DNA of 64,000 nucleotides, taken from positions 2,294,001 to 2,358,000 of the forward strand of contig JAUKTV010000003.1 in the NCBI GenBank assembly GCA_030549205.1. The letters are read 5' to 3'. Numbering within the stretch: the first letter of the stretch is position 1; each line of letters opens with the position of its first letter. This document shows, in pieces, positions 36,439 through 48,071 of this stretch. The translations under genes were made by a program, and so were the position numbers. Origin of the DNA: Apiosordaria backusii. Taxonomy: Eukaryota > Ascomycota > Sordariomycetes > Sordariales > Lasiosphaeriaceae. The notes beneath the pieces were generated by a model. It ran no database searches and was not told the origin of the DNA. It saw only the letters and a program-made list of their open reading frames with translations.

Positions 36439-38682
36439 GATGGACCGACGACAATGGCGAGATGCGATGTGGTCGGGGATGGGAAGGGTGGCCGAGAATC
36501 CTTGGCGCGACCGTCACCCGAGCGGAGTGGCGACACGGACAAAGAAAAAATTGAACCACAAACAAGCGGCCCGTATCAGATTCGCAAAGACGATGCCGGC
36601 CTGACGGTAATACACCGTTTCTCTCGATGGAAAAGTCTGAGGTGCGATGCGGAATAGCCTGGGGCGGGGGAGGAGGTTGTTGTGGCGAGTCGCGCGAAAG
36701 CGCCGACGACGGCTTCGCAGAACCTCAATCCAGCAACATGCACTCCTCCTGCTGCAGCGGCGGTCGGGAAAAATGGGGTTTTCGGGCGGTGAATGCAGTC
36801 AGACCGTTCTCGATGCCGGGAATCGGCGGTTTCGCTGGTCGCGGGCCTCGTTGCGGCTCTGGGCGATTGAATGAGGCGTTGGGCGATGGGCGATTGTGAG
36901 GTTGGGGGATGATGATGGAGGAGAGGAGGTGCTGCTCGCTTTCCTTGGTCGAAGCCGTTCGGTCACTTCGCCGCTCCCCCAGAACTGGACAGTGCGGAAG
37001 TCTCTTTCTGCCACGCGCCCCACTTTAACCCACACGAACCCACCTCTCCCTGAACTGGTCGCGCAACCCTCGCGCACCAGCCAATCGGATGCCAGCTTGC
37101 TCTCCAGCCTTTTGGCGATTGATCTCGACGGCCCGCTGCCCGCCGGATATCCATATCAATTTCCATTTTCTACGGATACATAGTTCTGTCTCTTGTACAA
37201 ATACAATCGAGTGAATACCATTTGCTATTATCTATTGACTGGTCACATCAGAATCAAATGCCATGAAGAATTCCTTGCTCTAACTCCGGAAGTTCCGGCC
37301 TGTGAGAGAAAGCCCTCCGTCCTCACCCAGTCACACCGACAGCCGACGTTTCTCCTTGATCGGTTGGCCCATCGGACGTTGTCCCCCACCAGGCAACAGG
37401 CGGTCTTGAACCGCCCTGAAGAGTCGGGCTGATGTGCCGCAAGCCTGCGAACCTCAAACCTCAGCGTCCCAGGTCGCTGGGCTGAACCGATCGCCGTTGC
37501 ACATCCTCATCATGTAGCGCGACGTCATTTGGCTAAAATCACATTCATGTCATTCATGTCAAAGATGCTCATGATTTTTGCTATTCTTGAAGATTCACAG
37601 CAGGGTTGCCAGAATAGAGTAACAAATGTGGTGGTTACACAGTGCGTGAGATAGGCTGACAAATCTGGAGGGAGCCACCTGGCGGGTGATGATAACCAGC
37701 CCACGCGACAACTCACGGCGCGACCAAATCTCGATGCCATCAAAAGGCTGTACTACAAATCCACCACCAAACCAAACTTTGTTGAACACGCGCAAAAACA
37801 CTGTTACATCACGATCCGGCCCAACTCTGACACGTCGTGTGACCCCGGACCACCCAAAAGCCTCCCCTTGATTCAGTGACCGACCGCGTCAGAGACCAAT
37901 GTTTCCAAGTGTCCACGCACAGCCCCTCTCAGTCAAAGTTTAAAGTCGTAACCATCACAGAGTGGTCGAACCCAAAAATACCAAAGTCCGTAGCGCAGAG
38001 GGAAAATAAAGTTGCTGGTCGACAATCGTGTTCGATTCGTGGTATATGTCTGGTCCAATTGGGTTGCTCTTCCTTGCCACGCTCGACAAGCAAGCGTTGG
38101 CAATGAAAAACAAGACCAGAATTTCTCTCCAAAACTGAAGAAGTTGATGTTCCAAAAATTCCCTGCCAGGAACAAGTCCCAACAAGAGCGGTCAGGTATG
38201 TAGTTTTCAACTAGCAAAAACGCGATCTCGGACGAATCCTCACTGATACGCGTAAAACCCCTGCACTTGGATGGAGAAGAAAAAGAAGAAGAGGAGGAGG
38301 TTGAGGGAGGCAGGCCGAAATTATATACATGGCTAGGGCTGGTCTGTGCACATCTGCAAATTCGCACATGAAAAGCGGGGCTATCTGCCTGCTCCACAAC
38401 TGGCACTGTGTAGATCGACGATGACAGTGTGGCTTATAAACAGCACTCACAAGGCAGTTGTTGGGCACTAGCAACAGTGAGGATAGCAATCCTCTGGCAG
38501 AGCCACAAAGTCATCTGGGAATCTCAGAGGATTTCTATCTGACATTGTACAAGTAATAGCCCAAAGAAACACAAAAAGGAAACCTGATACATGGCTCCGA
38601 AATCGTACATTTTACAACAACTGCTTCTAACACGGCAGTCCTTCTTTTAGTGTATAGTACAAAACCGCGAGTTCCCTCAGAC
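36439..38682. other. Upstream region of MED19 and 3' region of uL4m
   Basis: 2.2 kb. The left part is the MED19 promoter; the right end (about 38540-38682) is AT-rich and probably the 3' UTR of the uL4m gene. The second copy of the tRNA-like repeat lies here. Short open frames near 37.9-38.4 kb overlap on both strands and show no motif. No supported gene. Confidence 0.55.
37981..38052 (+). repeat. tRNA-like short repeat, copy 2
   Basis: This copy keeps a good A-box match (TAGCGCAGAGGG at 37991-38002) and a B-box-like TGTTCGATTCG at about 38029-38039, the spacing of an internal pol III promoter. The D-arm and acceptor do not fold, and no T-run terminator follows closely. It is the inverted partner of 33511-33580; together the two flank MED19. 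Probably a tRNA-derived SINE fragment or tRNA relic. Confidence 0.6.
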
Positions 38683-39805
38683 TCATACCTCAGGCTCAGG
38701 CGGGAACGGGTAAATTATCTGGCCAACCATTTTTTTATCATCCCGTACACCAGGCATCGCAACAATTGTGGCCAGATCACTCCTGTGCATCTTGATCATC
38801 GACCGCAGGGCCGACCGCTCAATAACAATCCTGCCCGTCTCAAGCAGGTCCTTGACATCCACATCCTCCAGCTGCAAAGCCGTGCCGTTCTCTCCCGCAA
38901 CCTCCATCGCCGTAAACAGGTTCATCCGCTCATCGCTCGTGATAAATGTCGTCCGGCCGTGATCTTTGCCCCACTGCATCGCCCCCATCATCTCGCCCAG
39001 GTACTTTCTAATAAAGGCATCCTCAAGCTCGCGGGTGAGGAGGCCATCCTGCGCTTGCTGAAGGAAGTCTTCCGGGAGGGCGAGGTCGAGCCCGTCCTCA
39101 GTGACGATAAGATCGCCACGGCGATACCGGTAAGAGAGAGCAGTGCGCCAGGCCAGATCGTAGACCTTGCGGTTCAATTTTGTGCCAAAATCGCGGTTTC
39201 TGGGACCGTGTGATTTACCACCGCCGCGCTGTATCGGGGACTGCTTGTTGCCAACACGAGCCTTGCCTGAGCCCTTTTGTGGGCGGACCTTCCTGTGAGA
39301 ACCCGCCACCTCCCAGCGAGTCTTAGCTTGGGCGGTACCCTGCCGTGTATTGTCACCTTCGTAGACGACGGCCAGATGGAGAATATCGCGGCGGAGAGGG
39401 AGGTAAAGGTGCTTGGCCGAGTATAATTCAAGGGAGCGGGGTTCAAGCGACGGGAAGGCGTGGACGGTGACTGGAACTTGGGTAACTACACGAGGTGTCA
39501 GCGAGACCGGCTCCACAGCATAGTCATCATCGACCAGGAGAAGCTATCGCCATACTGGGTTTCCATCGCTCCGTTACAGATCGTGTGATGTCGGAAACGG
39601 GCGCCTCGGTAGCCATAGATCGCCTCGATATTAACGGAGCTGTGCGGACCTGGCCATGAGCAACAGTGGTCAGCCAAACGGGCCCAATCTAACACCATCA
39701 GAATACCAGACAAGAAATACACACTGGAACTGTTCTGCATGTTTGCGCAGCGAGGCTCAGGCCCCTCATAGCCTCGCTGAGGCTCCTCATCCCCTTGCCA
39801 GCCAT
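38683..39805 (-). CDS. yml6: Mitochondrial large-subunit ribosomal protein uL4m (Yml6)
   Basis: Structural protein of the mitochondrial 54S subunit; the L4 family binds 23S-type rRNA near the exit tunnel. Exons are 39805-39725, 39649-39535 and 39485-38683, with introns of 75 and 49 nt; 332 aa in total, in frame. The first exon encodes a classic presequence (MAGKGMRSLSEAMRGLSLA). The body carries L4 hallmarks: LHLAVVYEGDNTRQGTAQ, TRWEVAGSHRKVRPQKGSG, ARVGNKQSPIQRGGGKSHGP and RDFGTKLNRKVYDLAWRTAL. The start was chosen because only this spliced form supplies a mitochondrial targeting sequence. The gene is head-to-head with mL38, another protein of the same subunit, 388 bp away. Confidence 0.93.
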
Positions 39806-40193
39806 TGCGGGGGTCTGCCGTCGGCAATTGGCGCTTGATCAGGAGAGAGGAAAGTCGTAGAAATCGGCCGAGTGAAGGCGCCCGCTATTGTCCCTCCCAA
39901 ATAACCGTATACCCGCACTGTCGGGCAATTTGCGAATGCTGGCGGTAGCTGGCGGTCCTCTTGAAGCTCCGAAAAAAGATCTGGAGTCGTTGGCGCACAG
40001 ACGCCGCTAGCACCTGCGTTTGCCGGACCCCTGGGCGTGCGAGAAGCTGACTGGATGAACCGGCATGCACGGGTCCATGAATTTTCTCTATCGGCGCGGC
40101 TCAAGAGACAAGCGAAAGGCCGACCAGATCCTCAACAGCTCGGGGCATAGGTGGAATTGGGAGCCATAAACAGCTCCGAAATACTCAGCGATC
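39806..40193. promoter_or_regulatory. Shared divergent promoter of uL4m and mL38
   Basis: 388 bp separate the start codons of two divergent genes for proteins of the same mitoribosomal subunit. By position this must hold both promoters, and co-regulation is inferred. I did not identify a specific factor-binding motif with confidence. Confidence 0.65.
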
Positions 40194-41668
40194 ATGTCGG
40201 GGACTCAGCAGGTTGCCCGGCCCCTTGTGCGGTCCTTGAGGCAAGCAACCACCAGCACAGCAACATGCCAGTCAAGGCCAATCGTCGCCGCTATCCGTCA
40301 ATTTTCCTCAACCCCCAGTCGCAGCGATGAGACCACAACGACAACCCCCGCGGGGTCTGATGCCCAGAAGCTCGCCGCTGATGCTGCCATTCTCGGGAAG
40401 AAGAAGGCCTCGGAGATCACAGTGATCAAGCAGGGATCAGAGGAGGAGCTGGCAAAGTTGTTGTCCCCAGGACTTGGTTCAATAAGAAGGCGAGCTGCTA
40501 TTGCTACCACCGGCGATATTCCCTTTGAGCAGCTGCCATACCAGTGCTTCCAGGAGGCCCGCAAGGTTCTAGCCCAGGACAGGGAGGAAAAGATCACCAA
40601 GATCAAGGCAGAGCTGGCGAAGATCAAGCGGATAGAAGAAACCGACCCCAGCACTTACAGAGGAGGCGAGGAGTACAAGCAGAAGCGGTTGGAAAGTTTA
40701 AGGCAACATGTCGAGGAGCTCAAGATCCAGGCCGATATCAACGACCCCATGGTCAAGAGGAAATTCGAAGACGGCCAAGGTGCGTAGCCACCCCGGACTT
40801 ATTCATCTTCAGACATCACACACTAACAATCTTGATATAGGCGACATGAACAAGCCCATCTACCGCTACCTCGCCGAAAAGAAGTGGCGCTCCATGGACT
40901 ACAAAATCATCACCCAGCGCATCCACCAATTCAACATCGTCCCCGACATCCTCCCCAAGTTGGACCCCACCATCGACGTCAAAATGACCTTCCGCGGCTA
41001 CAAAGCCCCCCGGGAGCCATCCTCGACTCCCTCATCACCGAAGGCCCCCCAACCTCCGCATGCAAGTCTTCAACTCCGGCCAGCGCCTCCTCTCCGTAGT
41101 GGTGATGGATTCCGACGTCCCCAACCCCGAAACCGACTCCTTCAACCGCCGCCTCCACTTCCTCGTCACCAACATCCCCTGGTCCCCCACCTCCATCTCC
41201 CTCAACCTCCACCGCCTCAGCTCCTCCCAATCCCCCTCCTCCTCCTTCCCCCCTCCCCGAAGACGGCACCCTCGCCATCCCCTGGCTCCCCCCACCGCCC
41301 AAAAGGGCGCCCCCTACCACCGCTTGTCTGTCTTCGTCCTCGAGCACCCCGACAACAAACCCTTGGACCTCACCAGGCTGCAAAACCTCTACGCCAAAAA
41401 CCGGGATGGGTTCTCCCTCAAGTCCTTTCGCGACAAGTTTAACCTCAACACTGTCGGTTTTACTCTGTTTAGAAGCGTCTGGGACGAGCACACGGCCGAG
41501 GTCATGGCCAGGCACGGCATCCCCGGCGCAGACGTCGAGTTCAAGCAGCCGCGCGTCCGGTCGCTCAAGCCCCCGAGGAAGGCGAGGGGGTGGGAGGCCA
41601 AGAGGCAGAAGCCAAAGTACAAGAGCTTGTGGAAGTACTCCAAGAGGATCAAGGGGCTCAGGTATTAG
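40194..41668 (+). CDS. mrpl35: Mitochondrial large-subunit ribosomal protein mL38 (MRPL35), frames broken
   Basis: Mitoribosomal 54S protein with a PEBP-like fold. Exons are 40194-40779 and 40841-41668; the 61-nt intron splits FEDGQG-DMNKPIYRYL. The N-terminus is Arg/Ser/Thr-rich (presequence) and reaches FSSTPSRSD. After FRGYKAP the frame fails at a C6 run (41006-41011), resumes as GAILDSLITEGP, fails again at C6 (41045-41050), then reads RMQVFNSGQRLLSVVVMDSD. A third shift at 41248-41258 and a fourth at the C6 run 41288-41293 enclose LPEDGTLAIPWLPP. The sequence then continues QKGAPYHRLSVFVLEHPDN to the end (SKRIKGLRY). Three of the four breaks are explained by one missing C, and the third needs two missing or one extra. 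Restored length would be about 471 aa. Sequence error is far likelier than pseudogenisation. Confidence 0.88.
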
Positions 41669-42239
41669 ATGGTTTGGTGATGAAGAAAATAAAGAGAAGG
41701 GGGAAGGAATGGTGTGCTTGTATTATAGCTGTGTATCAAATGTTGTTTACATGTCACGGCAGAGATGGTTGTAGAATCTCGAGGCTGTACATTAGACATG
41801 TTGAATACCAAAAATGGGCGTTATGCCCTTGTTCAAAGCCATTTTTTATGTGTGTGACTAAATTACGTTGCAAATATTGTCCTTATACTCAGGCTAGCTT
41901 CTCGCAGGGTACCTCAACACTTCAATTCAACCCAGATTAGCTACCCGTATTTTCGGATTTCAAATGCTTCCCTCAGATAAATATCCAATACACCTCAACA
42001 GCAGCAAGCCACATCACCTAGGGTACAAAGGCCGCATTCAATGCTAGCACAGCACACTTCAAAGAATAAATCCTCATTAACCCCACCCTCATCATAACTC
42101 TCAGACTTGCTATACAAACAACCTCTACGTATACAATTCTTAGCGTCAAAAAACATATGCCTTCTCCTTAGTCAAGTATTTCCTTCCGTTCTTCCATTCA
42201 TCGTTTCTAACCAACAACACATCTATACCACTCCATTTC
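41669..42239. other. Convergent 3' region of the mL38 and RhoGAP genes
   Basis: About 570 bp, AT-rich, between two stop codons on opposite strands; expected to hold both 3' UTRs and terminators. Nothing else seen. Confidence 0.6.
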
Positions 42240-45200
42240 CTAACACTGCCTCTTAACCCCACTAAACATCTCCTCCGCCGCCTTCCACATACCCCCCGTC
42301 CTCCCTGACGCCCTCTCCCCACTTCCACTCCAACCAGCCTCACTCATCCCATCACCCTCAATATCCCTATCCCTATGCCGTGGTGGCGGAGGCGGGAACG
42401 GCAATATCTCCCCAGGGTACTCATCATCCATATCATACGGGCTCCCCGCATTACTCCTACCGCTCTCGATGCTGGTAATAGCACTGCTCACATCTCTTGG
42501 TAAACCCTTGAACGTTCTCTTCATTCTTTCTGCAAAGCTCTCGTCTCCCGACTCTCGTTGTTGGGGCTGCTCTTGAATGGCGTTGTCTTCCGAGGAGGGG
42601 GCATGGCTAGGGCTGGGAACGGGCTTTCTTTGACCGTTCCAACCAGGGTGTAGGGTCAGAACATCCTGTCTTGGTTGTTGATATGTATCCTGTTGCTGGA
42701 CTTGCTTCTCGGCTCCCGCTGTTGCGCGTTGTGATTGCCACTGTGGATATCGTTCCTCAACTGGCTGCTCTGTTGGGTGTTGTATTACCACGGGTGGTCG
42801 GTTGTAACCACTTTGCCCTCCTTGGTGATAGCCACCATAATCCCCATGTCCCCCCTGATCACCATCATCATACTCCCCAGTATAATACTCCTCCATAAAC
42901 TCCTCCACTCCATCCAACCCCCTTATATCACCCCCTACCCCATCTCCCCCCATACCACCGCCCCCTCCTCCCTAGCCCTCCTCACCCGTTCCCTAACCCG
43001 CTCAAACATCCCAACCCTCTCCTCCGCCCTCTCCGCTCTCTCCCTCCACATATCCCTCTCCCCTTCTACCTCCCTCAGCCTCTCCCTCAGTCTCTCACAT
43101 TCATCCCCAATATCCGCCTTCTCAACCAGCTCCCGTGTCAACTGACTAATCTGCTCCGACTTCCCCTCCAGCTGCCTCTGCAAGCTCCTGATCTGAGCCT
43201 GCAACGCGATAGTCTGGCTCTTTTGCCTACTCGCGCTCCGTTCCTCTTCTTCTTGCTGTTGCTCAGGAAATTCAGGGTGCTCAACACTTGACGCTCTTGA
43301 GGCAGACCATTTCTCTTTGACTGTTACGTGAGAGTCCTTGTCGTCATTGTTGTCAGCAGTGGTGGTAGTCTGAGAAAAGCTAACGCGGTCCTTTCTCTGC
43401 GGTGTAGTAGCCGTTGCAGCCTCAGGAGTGGGCGTAGGGGGCGGTTCACGCTCAGGTGCTGCCGGAACCGTTGGTTTTGTTTCCTTCTCCGTATCCTTAG
43501 TTGTAGAGACAATCCCAGTGACTTTATCCACCTTCTTCGGACTATCAGCATCAACCGCCTTAATAGCCTTCGCCTTCTCCATAGCAGCCTCAAAAGAAGT
43601 CTGAGGCTGGCCAGTAGTCTCCCCACTACCCGACACAGAAGTAATCGTCGCCGGTGGAAGCAACCCAGGGTTCGTAGTCTGCTCAAACTCAACCGGACTC
43701 CTCAACCTCGGACTGCCCCCCCAAATCACCGTCTCCGTACTTCCCCTCGACCTCCTCGGCGGCACAACAGGCGGTACCAACGTCCGTCTCCTCTCCACCT
43801 CGCCCATAAATTCAAATTTTGTCATCTCAATTTGTTTAATCGGAGACGGAGGCTTTGAGGGCGACGTCGACCTAGTCGGCGACTTCTTCGGTGAAGGGTT
43901 AACCGTATACTGCGCCAGCACCCCGCTCGGCTTCAAGTCAATACTCCCTCCGACCTTCTGCATCGGCGTCGGCACAAACAGCTCCTCCTTGCTCGCACTC
44001 TCAAACATGGCCGCCATTGCCTTGACGGCGCTTCCCACCGACCTAACTGGTCTCAGGTGATGCTGCACCGTAGTACCAGGAGTAGTAGCAGTAGACTCGG
44101 CAATTTCTGGCCGTTTATCAGGGCTCTTGCTAGGACTGTGCTGGGGAGTCATAACTGGTGTTTTGGGAAGGGATGTTTTCTTGCCATTTTCTAATCTCGA
44201 CAGTCTCCTCTCTCTCAGCTCACTCGGACTGATTTTATCGTCGTGTGAAGTGCTCAACGATGTTTTTGTCTGTGATGACCTCTCGTTCTTGCTCTGCCTT
44301 CTGTCCCCGGCGGTGGGTGAACCTGACTGCTCCGACCCGACAGACTTGCGCGACCGGAACGGTATGAATCGGGGACTTGTCGGTTGAGGTGGGGGACTCT
44401 CAGTGTCGGTAGAGGCACCCCGATGCTTTGATCTCCAGGCCGCAAGTCTCGATCGTTTCTGTCCAGAGACATCGCTCCTGGGCAAATCATTTCGAAGTGC
44501 CTTATTCTCCACCTGAGCTGGTGAAGAGACACTAACTGCTCCTTGCACAACCGTCAGTCTTGCTGTGTCTTGAGATGATCTGGGTTGATTGTCTTGAGAG
44601 CTCCGGTCCTTTCCCCGAGCACTGCTAAAGGAACCAGATGGCCTTTTAACTCGATAAACCTTACTTTTGGAACGTGTAAGCCCCCCTGTATTTCCTGTAT
44701 TTACCATCACCATCTCTGCCATATTAGTAAGATGCTCGTTATTGTCTGCCTCCTTCTTGATTGACTTCGTCGAGGATGCCTTTCTCGTCGTCGACGCCAG
44801 CACATCGCCTCCCGATAGACTTGGCTGGCTCAGCCTTTTTTTCTTTGATCTGATGCTTCCCGTTACATCGTCCTTAAATCGGATGGAATCCGTGGAAACC
44901 ACGAGCCTTCGTCTGGCTGTCGGTGTTGGAGAGGCGGGCGATGGCCCTCTTGGTGGCTCAGGAACGTTCATGTTGAGGTTCCTAGCACTAGGACATGGAA
45001 TACCTGCTGTGCCGGTGCCGCTCGAAGTTCCAGTCAGTACTGATTCTCCTGGAGCGCAAGGTGAGGGCCGTTGGCGAAGGGAGAGGGGCTCCTCCATGGC
45101 CGCATACTGGACGGTTTCCGAAGGAGCAGCAGGAGGGTATCCATACATTTGTTCACCAGCGTTATCGTGGTTATCGTGATCGCCTGTCTGGGGTGATGCT

Positions 45201-47332
45201 TCCAGGTCCGCGAGTGTCGGCTCCTCTGCAGTTGGGGACAGCAACGGCATAGAGGCCTTTGCGCCAACTCGGTGTTGGGATGAAGAGCGAACGTTCCCAG
45301 TCTTTGGCCGTTGCCGCTGTACTGATAGCGAAGATCGGCTCATCCCATGACGTCCCGGTCCTCCACCGGATCCTCGTCCTTCCGCCTAGTTAGCCGGCCG
45401 TCACAAGCCTAACAGCTATCCCAACGAAGCAAACTTACTGACGTCAGGAGTAGGGCTAGGCGGAACAGGTGATCCTCCAGCATCAAAGTGCCCCGAGTGA
45501 TGATTTCTCAACCCAGTTCCCCATTCCGCAGGCTTCCTCACCACAAACGACTCAGAGGCAGAAGGTCTGAGCCCACCAGCCTTTTCCTGCAAAAAAGACT
45601 CTTGTTGGCGGTAATGATGCCGTGCATGTTGCTCCGAAATAGCTCTTGGACTCGACTTGAGCACATCCAGGTTCTTCATATGCTTGACAACCTCCCGCCA
45701 GTGCACAATCAGCATCTCGGCAATGCTATTCGCAACATGTATCTTGTCAACCGACAGCGCCCCCCGCCGCGAGTGGCTAGCCTCCGTATCCATGGAAACT
45801 TTACTTTTCCTCCTCTCCCGTCTTGTAGCAGGCGGCGTAACAGGAAACAACACGAGCCCCTGATTCGGGTTCGCTATCCTCATCGTATACCCGTGTATCA
45901 AATCCCCCACCAGCAACGGCCCAAATACAATCCCCAAAGCATTATACCCCATCAAATCCGCCGTAGGCAATGGCCGTCCCAGCTCATCCTCCCTTGGAGT
46001 CTTCTCCGCCGTCCTCCCAATCAGACACAACAACCCAAACACCGCACAAATCAGTTCCCTTCTGAACTGCGACCTGACCGTGCCTATAGCAAGCGCAATC
46101 AACCTCGCCCTCAACTTCGTCTGCTTCGTCCTCGGATATTCCGGATCCCCCTTCAATTGACTGTGAATAGCCACCAGCGCATCAAACAGCGCCAAACTCC
46201 CCAATATCCCTCCAGGCAATCCAGCCAGCAACCGTTTAAACGTCGAAGCCACATCGTGCGTTCCGACCTTGATATGCGAGGGCAGATTCGGACACCGTAT
46301 CGTGCTCGCAATCTCGTCCTTGTCTCCCTCCGCGCAGCAATAATACTCATACAGCGCATTCACAACCCTCACCGATCCCGGTATGCGAAACACCCCCTGA
46401 GTATCCGCCGCATGCTGAACCAGATATTGCGCCGTCGCCCGAAAACACGTTGGCAGCACCAGCGATCCTGCCGCATACTCCGAAGGCAGATACAGCAGGC
46501 TCTTCCCACACAACCTCACCAATGACTGTAAATCCTCATCCTTCAACGAATCCCTCCTCATCATCACCCCATTAACCAAATGCATCGCCAAATCACTCAC
46601 ACTCCTTTTGTGTCTCACCATTTTCTTTCCCCTCACTTCGTCTCCCTCCGTCGTCATCGACCGTCCACTCAAACTCGTAACCCCACTTCCCCCCGAAACC
46701 TGCCTCCCAAGAAAAGTCCTCGAGAACCAACTCCTCTTCGAACCATAACTCTGCCGCTGATTCTCCTGAAGTGGTGATCTCTCCGGAAAATCCCCCCCGT
46801 CCAGCACAATCCCCCTAACCCCATACTTCCCCGCCAACCGATTATACTCCCCCACAAACTCGCTCCTATCCTGCACCTCGTCCGTATCACTCATACCCGC
46901 CAAGTCCCCGCTCGAACTCGTCCACGTCGCGCTGCTGTCGTTCCCCCTCCTATTATCCCTACCAACACCCATCCCAACACCACCTCCAAATGTAGCCGAG
47001 TGCGGAAGCGGCAACTGCAACCTCCTAGGTCCTATCCCAGGTCCGAAACCAGGCGAGTTTTGTCCACTTCCCGAGAAGTGCAAGTGGCTGGGGAAGTTCC
47101 CGCTGCTGAAGGAACGACCTGGTAAATTCCCCGGTGGATGGCGATGTTGCTGTTGGGTCTCGACAGAAGTATACCTCGGCGATGGACCCCCCTCATCAAC
47201 AGTTGCTGGAGGCTGGGTATCATCATCATTGTCAAACGATCCACTCGACCATGTCCTCTCCATTCTCCTGCTGTCGTGTCTTCCGCCGGTACCATTGTCG
47301 TGTCTGGGCGGGGATAAGCGGTAGGTCTGCAT
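42240..47332 (-). CDS. Large RhoGAP-domain protein with C-terminal coiled coil, one frame break
   Basis: Predicted GTPase-activating protein for a Rho-type GTPase, acting in polarity and actin control. About 1677 aa if the break is repaired. Exons are 47332-45439 and 45378-42240. The 60-nt intron uses an acceptor just after CTAACTAGGCGGAAG, giving PDV-RRGSGGG. The N-terminus is disordered. The RhoGAP domain spans about residues 285-500 and has the arginine-finger motif GVFRIPGS, followed by GYNALGIVFGPLLVGDL. A very long Ser/Pro/Lys-rich region follows, then a coiled coil at about 1345-1425 (ALQAQIRSLQRQLEGKSEQI...). At 42961-42965 a C5 run (plus strand) shifts the frame: one reading ends RAREEGAVVWGEMG, the other continues GGGMGGDGVGGDIRGLDGV to SGVKRQC. 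One extra base joins them, the same kind of error as elsewhere here. Confidence 0.85.
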
Positions 47333-48071
47333 CTTTATTGTATCTGGTACAGTGATGGCGAGAGAGGAAAATTGAACGAAATAGGTGCCGAACAAGGGGA
47401 CAATCCGATATAAACTAGTTGATGGAATGTTCGACCGAAAGCTTGAGCAGGCAGGCGGCGGATGCCCACGGAATTGTCTTCAACAAATGGTCTGTTTCCA
47501 TGTTCATGGTTCCTCTCTGAAGTCAACTGAAAGAAGCTGCGGGGGTTAGGTTAGAAAAAGACGGTGCGCCTATGCAGGTGCATCTGCAGCTACAACAAAG
47601 GGCAGGTAGGACTCTAGTGGCAGTTAGGCCTCACTGCTGCTTCCCGTTTTGCATATTGACTTTGTCAGTTCAGGCAGGAATGGGCCATAGAGGTTCCTTC
47701 CCTTGGTGTCAGAAAGCAAACGGAAAGAGGGACCCTGTGGACTGATGTGGTTGACACGTTGTGGACGGGGAAGGTTAAAGGGGTAGAATACCTAAATCTG
47801 ATGAGTTTGTGTGAGCTACACCACGTGAGATTGGGTCACTAATCCCTTCAATTATGAAAAGAAAAGATGACGGTTGCACTCCATAGAAATGAAAAGCAAA
47901 AGTCTATACCGTGGGGTAAAAAGAAACAGAATATGCAACCATGGTATTCCTTGTCCACATCCCCGCCCCGTGACGCCCTGCAAATGCAAATCAAATAAAT
48001 CGGAGTCAAGCATAACCCAAAACCTAGCAAAGGACACAGGGTGGATACTGGTCCGTTCCAAATGTGCCGAC
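47333..48071. other. RhoGAP upstream region and SNF4 3' region
   Basis: About 740 bp between two minus-strand genes. It should contain the RhoGAP promoter and leader and the SNF4 3' UTR. No gene, repeat or RNA was seen. Confidence 0.55.

Noticed and set aside
37405..37430. tRNA T-arm-like hairpin (5-bp stem, 7-nt loop) on the minus strand
   Set aside because: No A-box at the right distance and no matching acceptor stem; isolated hairpin only.
45488..46525. 345-aa open frame on the plus strand
   Set aside because: Exactly antisense to the RhoGAP domain exon; Arg/Pro/His-rich composition is the expected shadow of that coding sequence.
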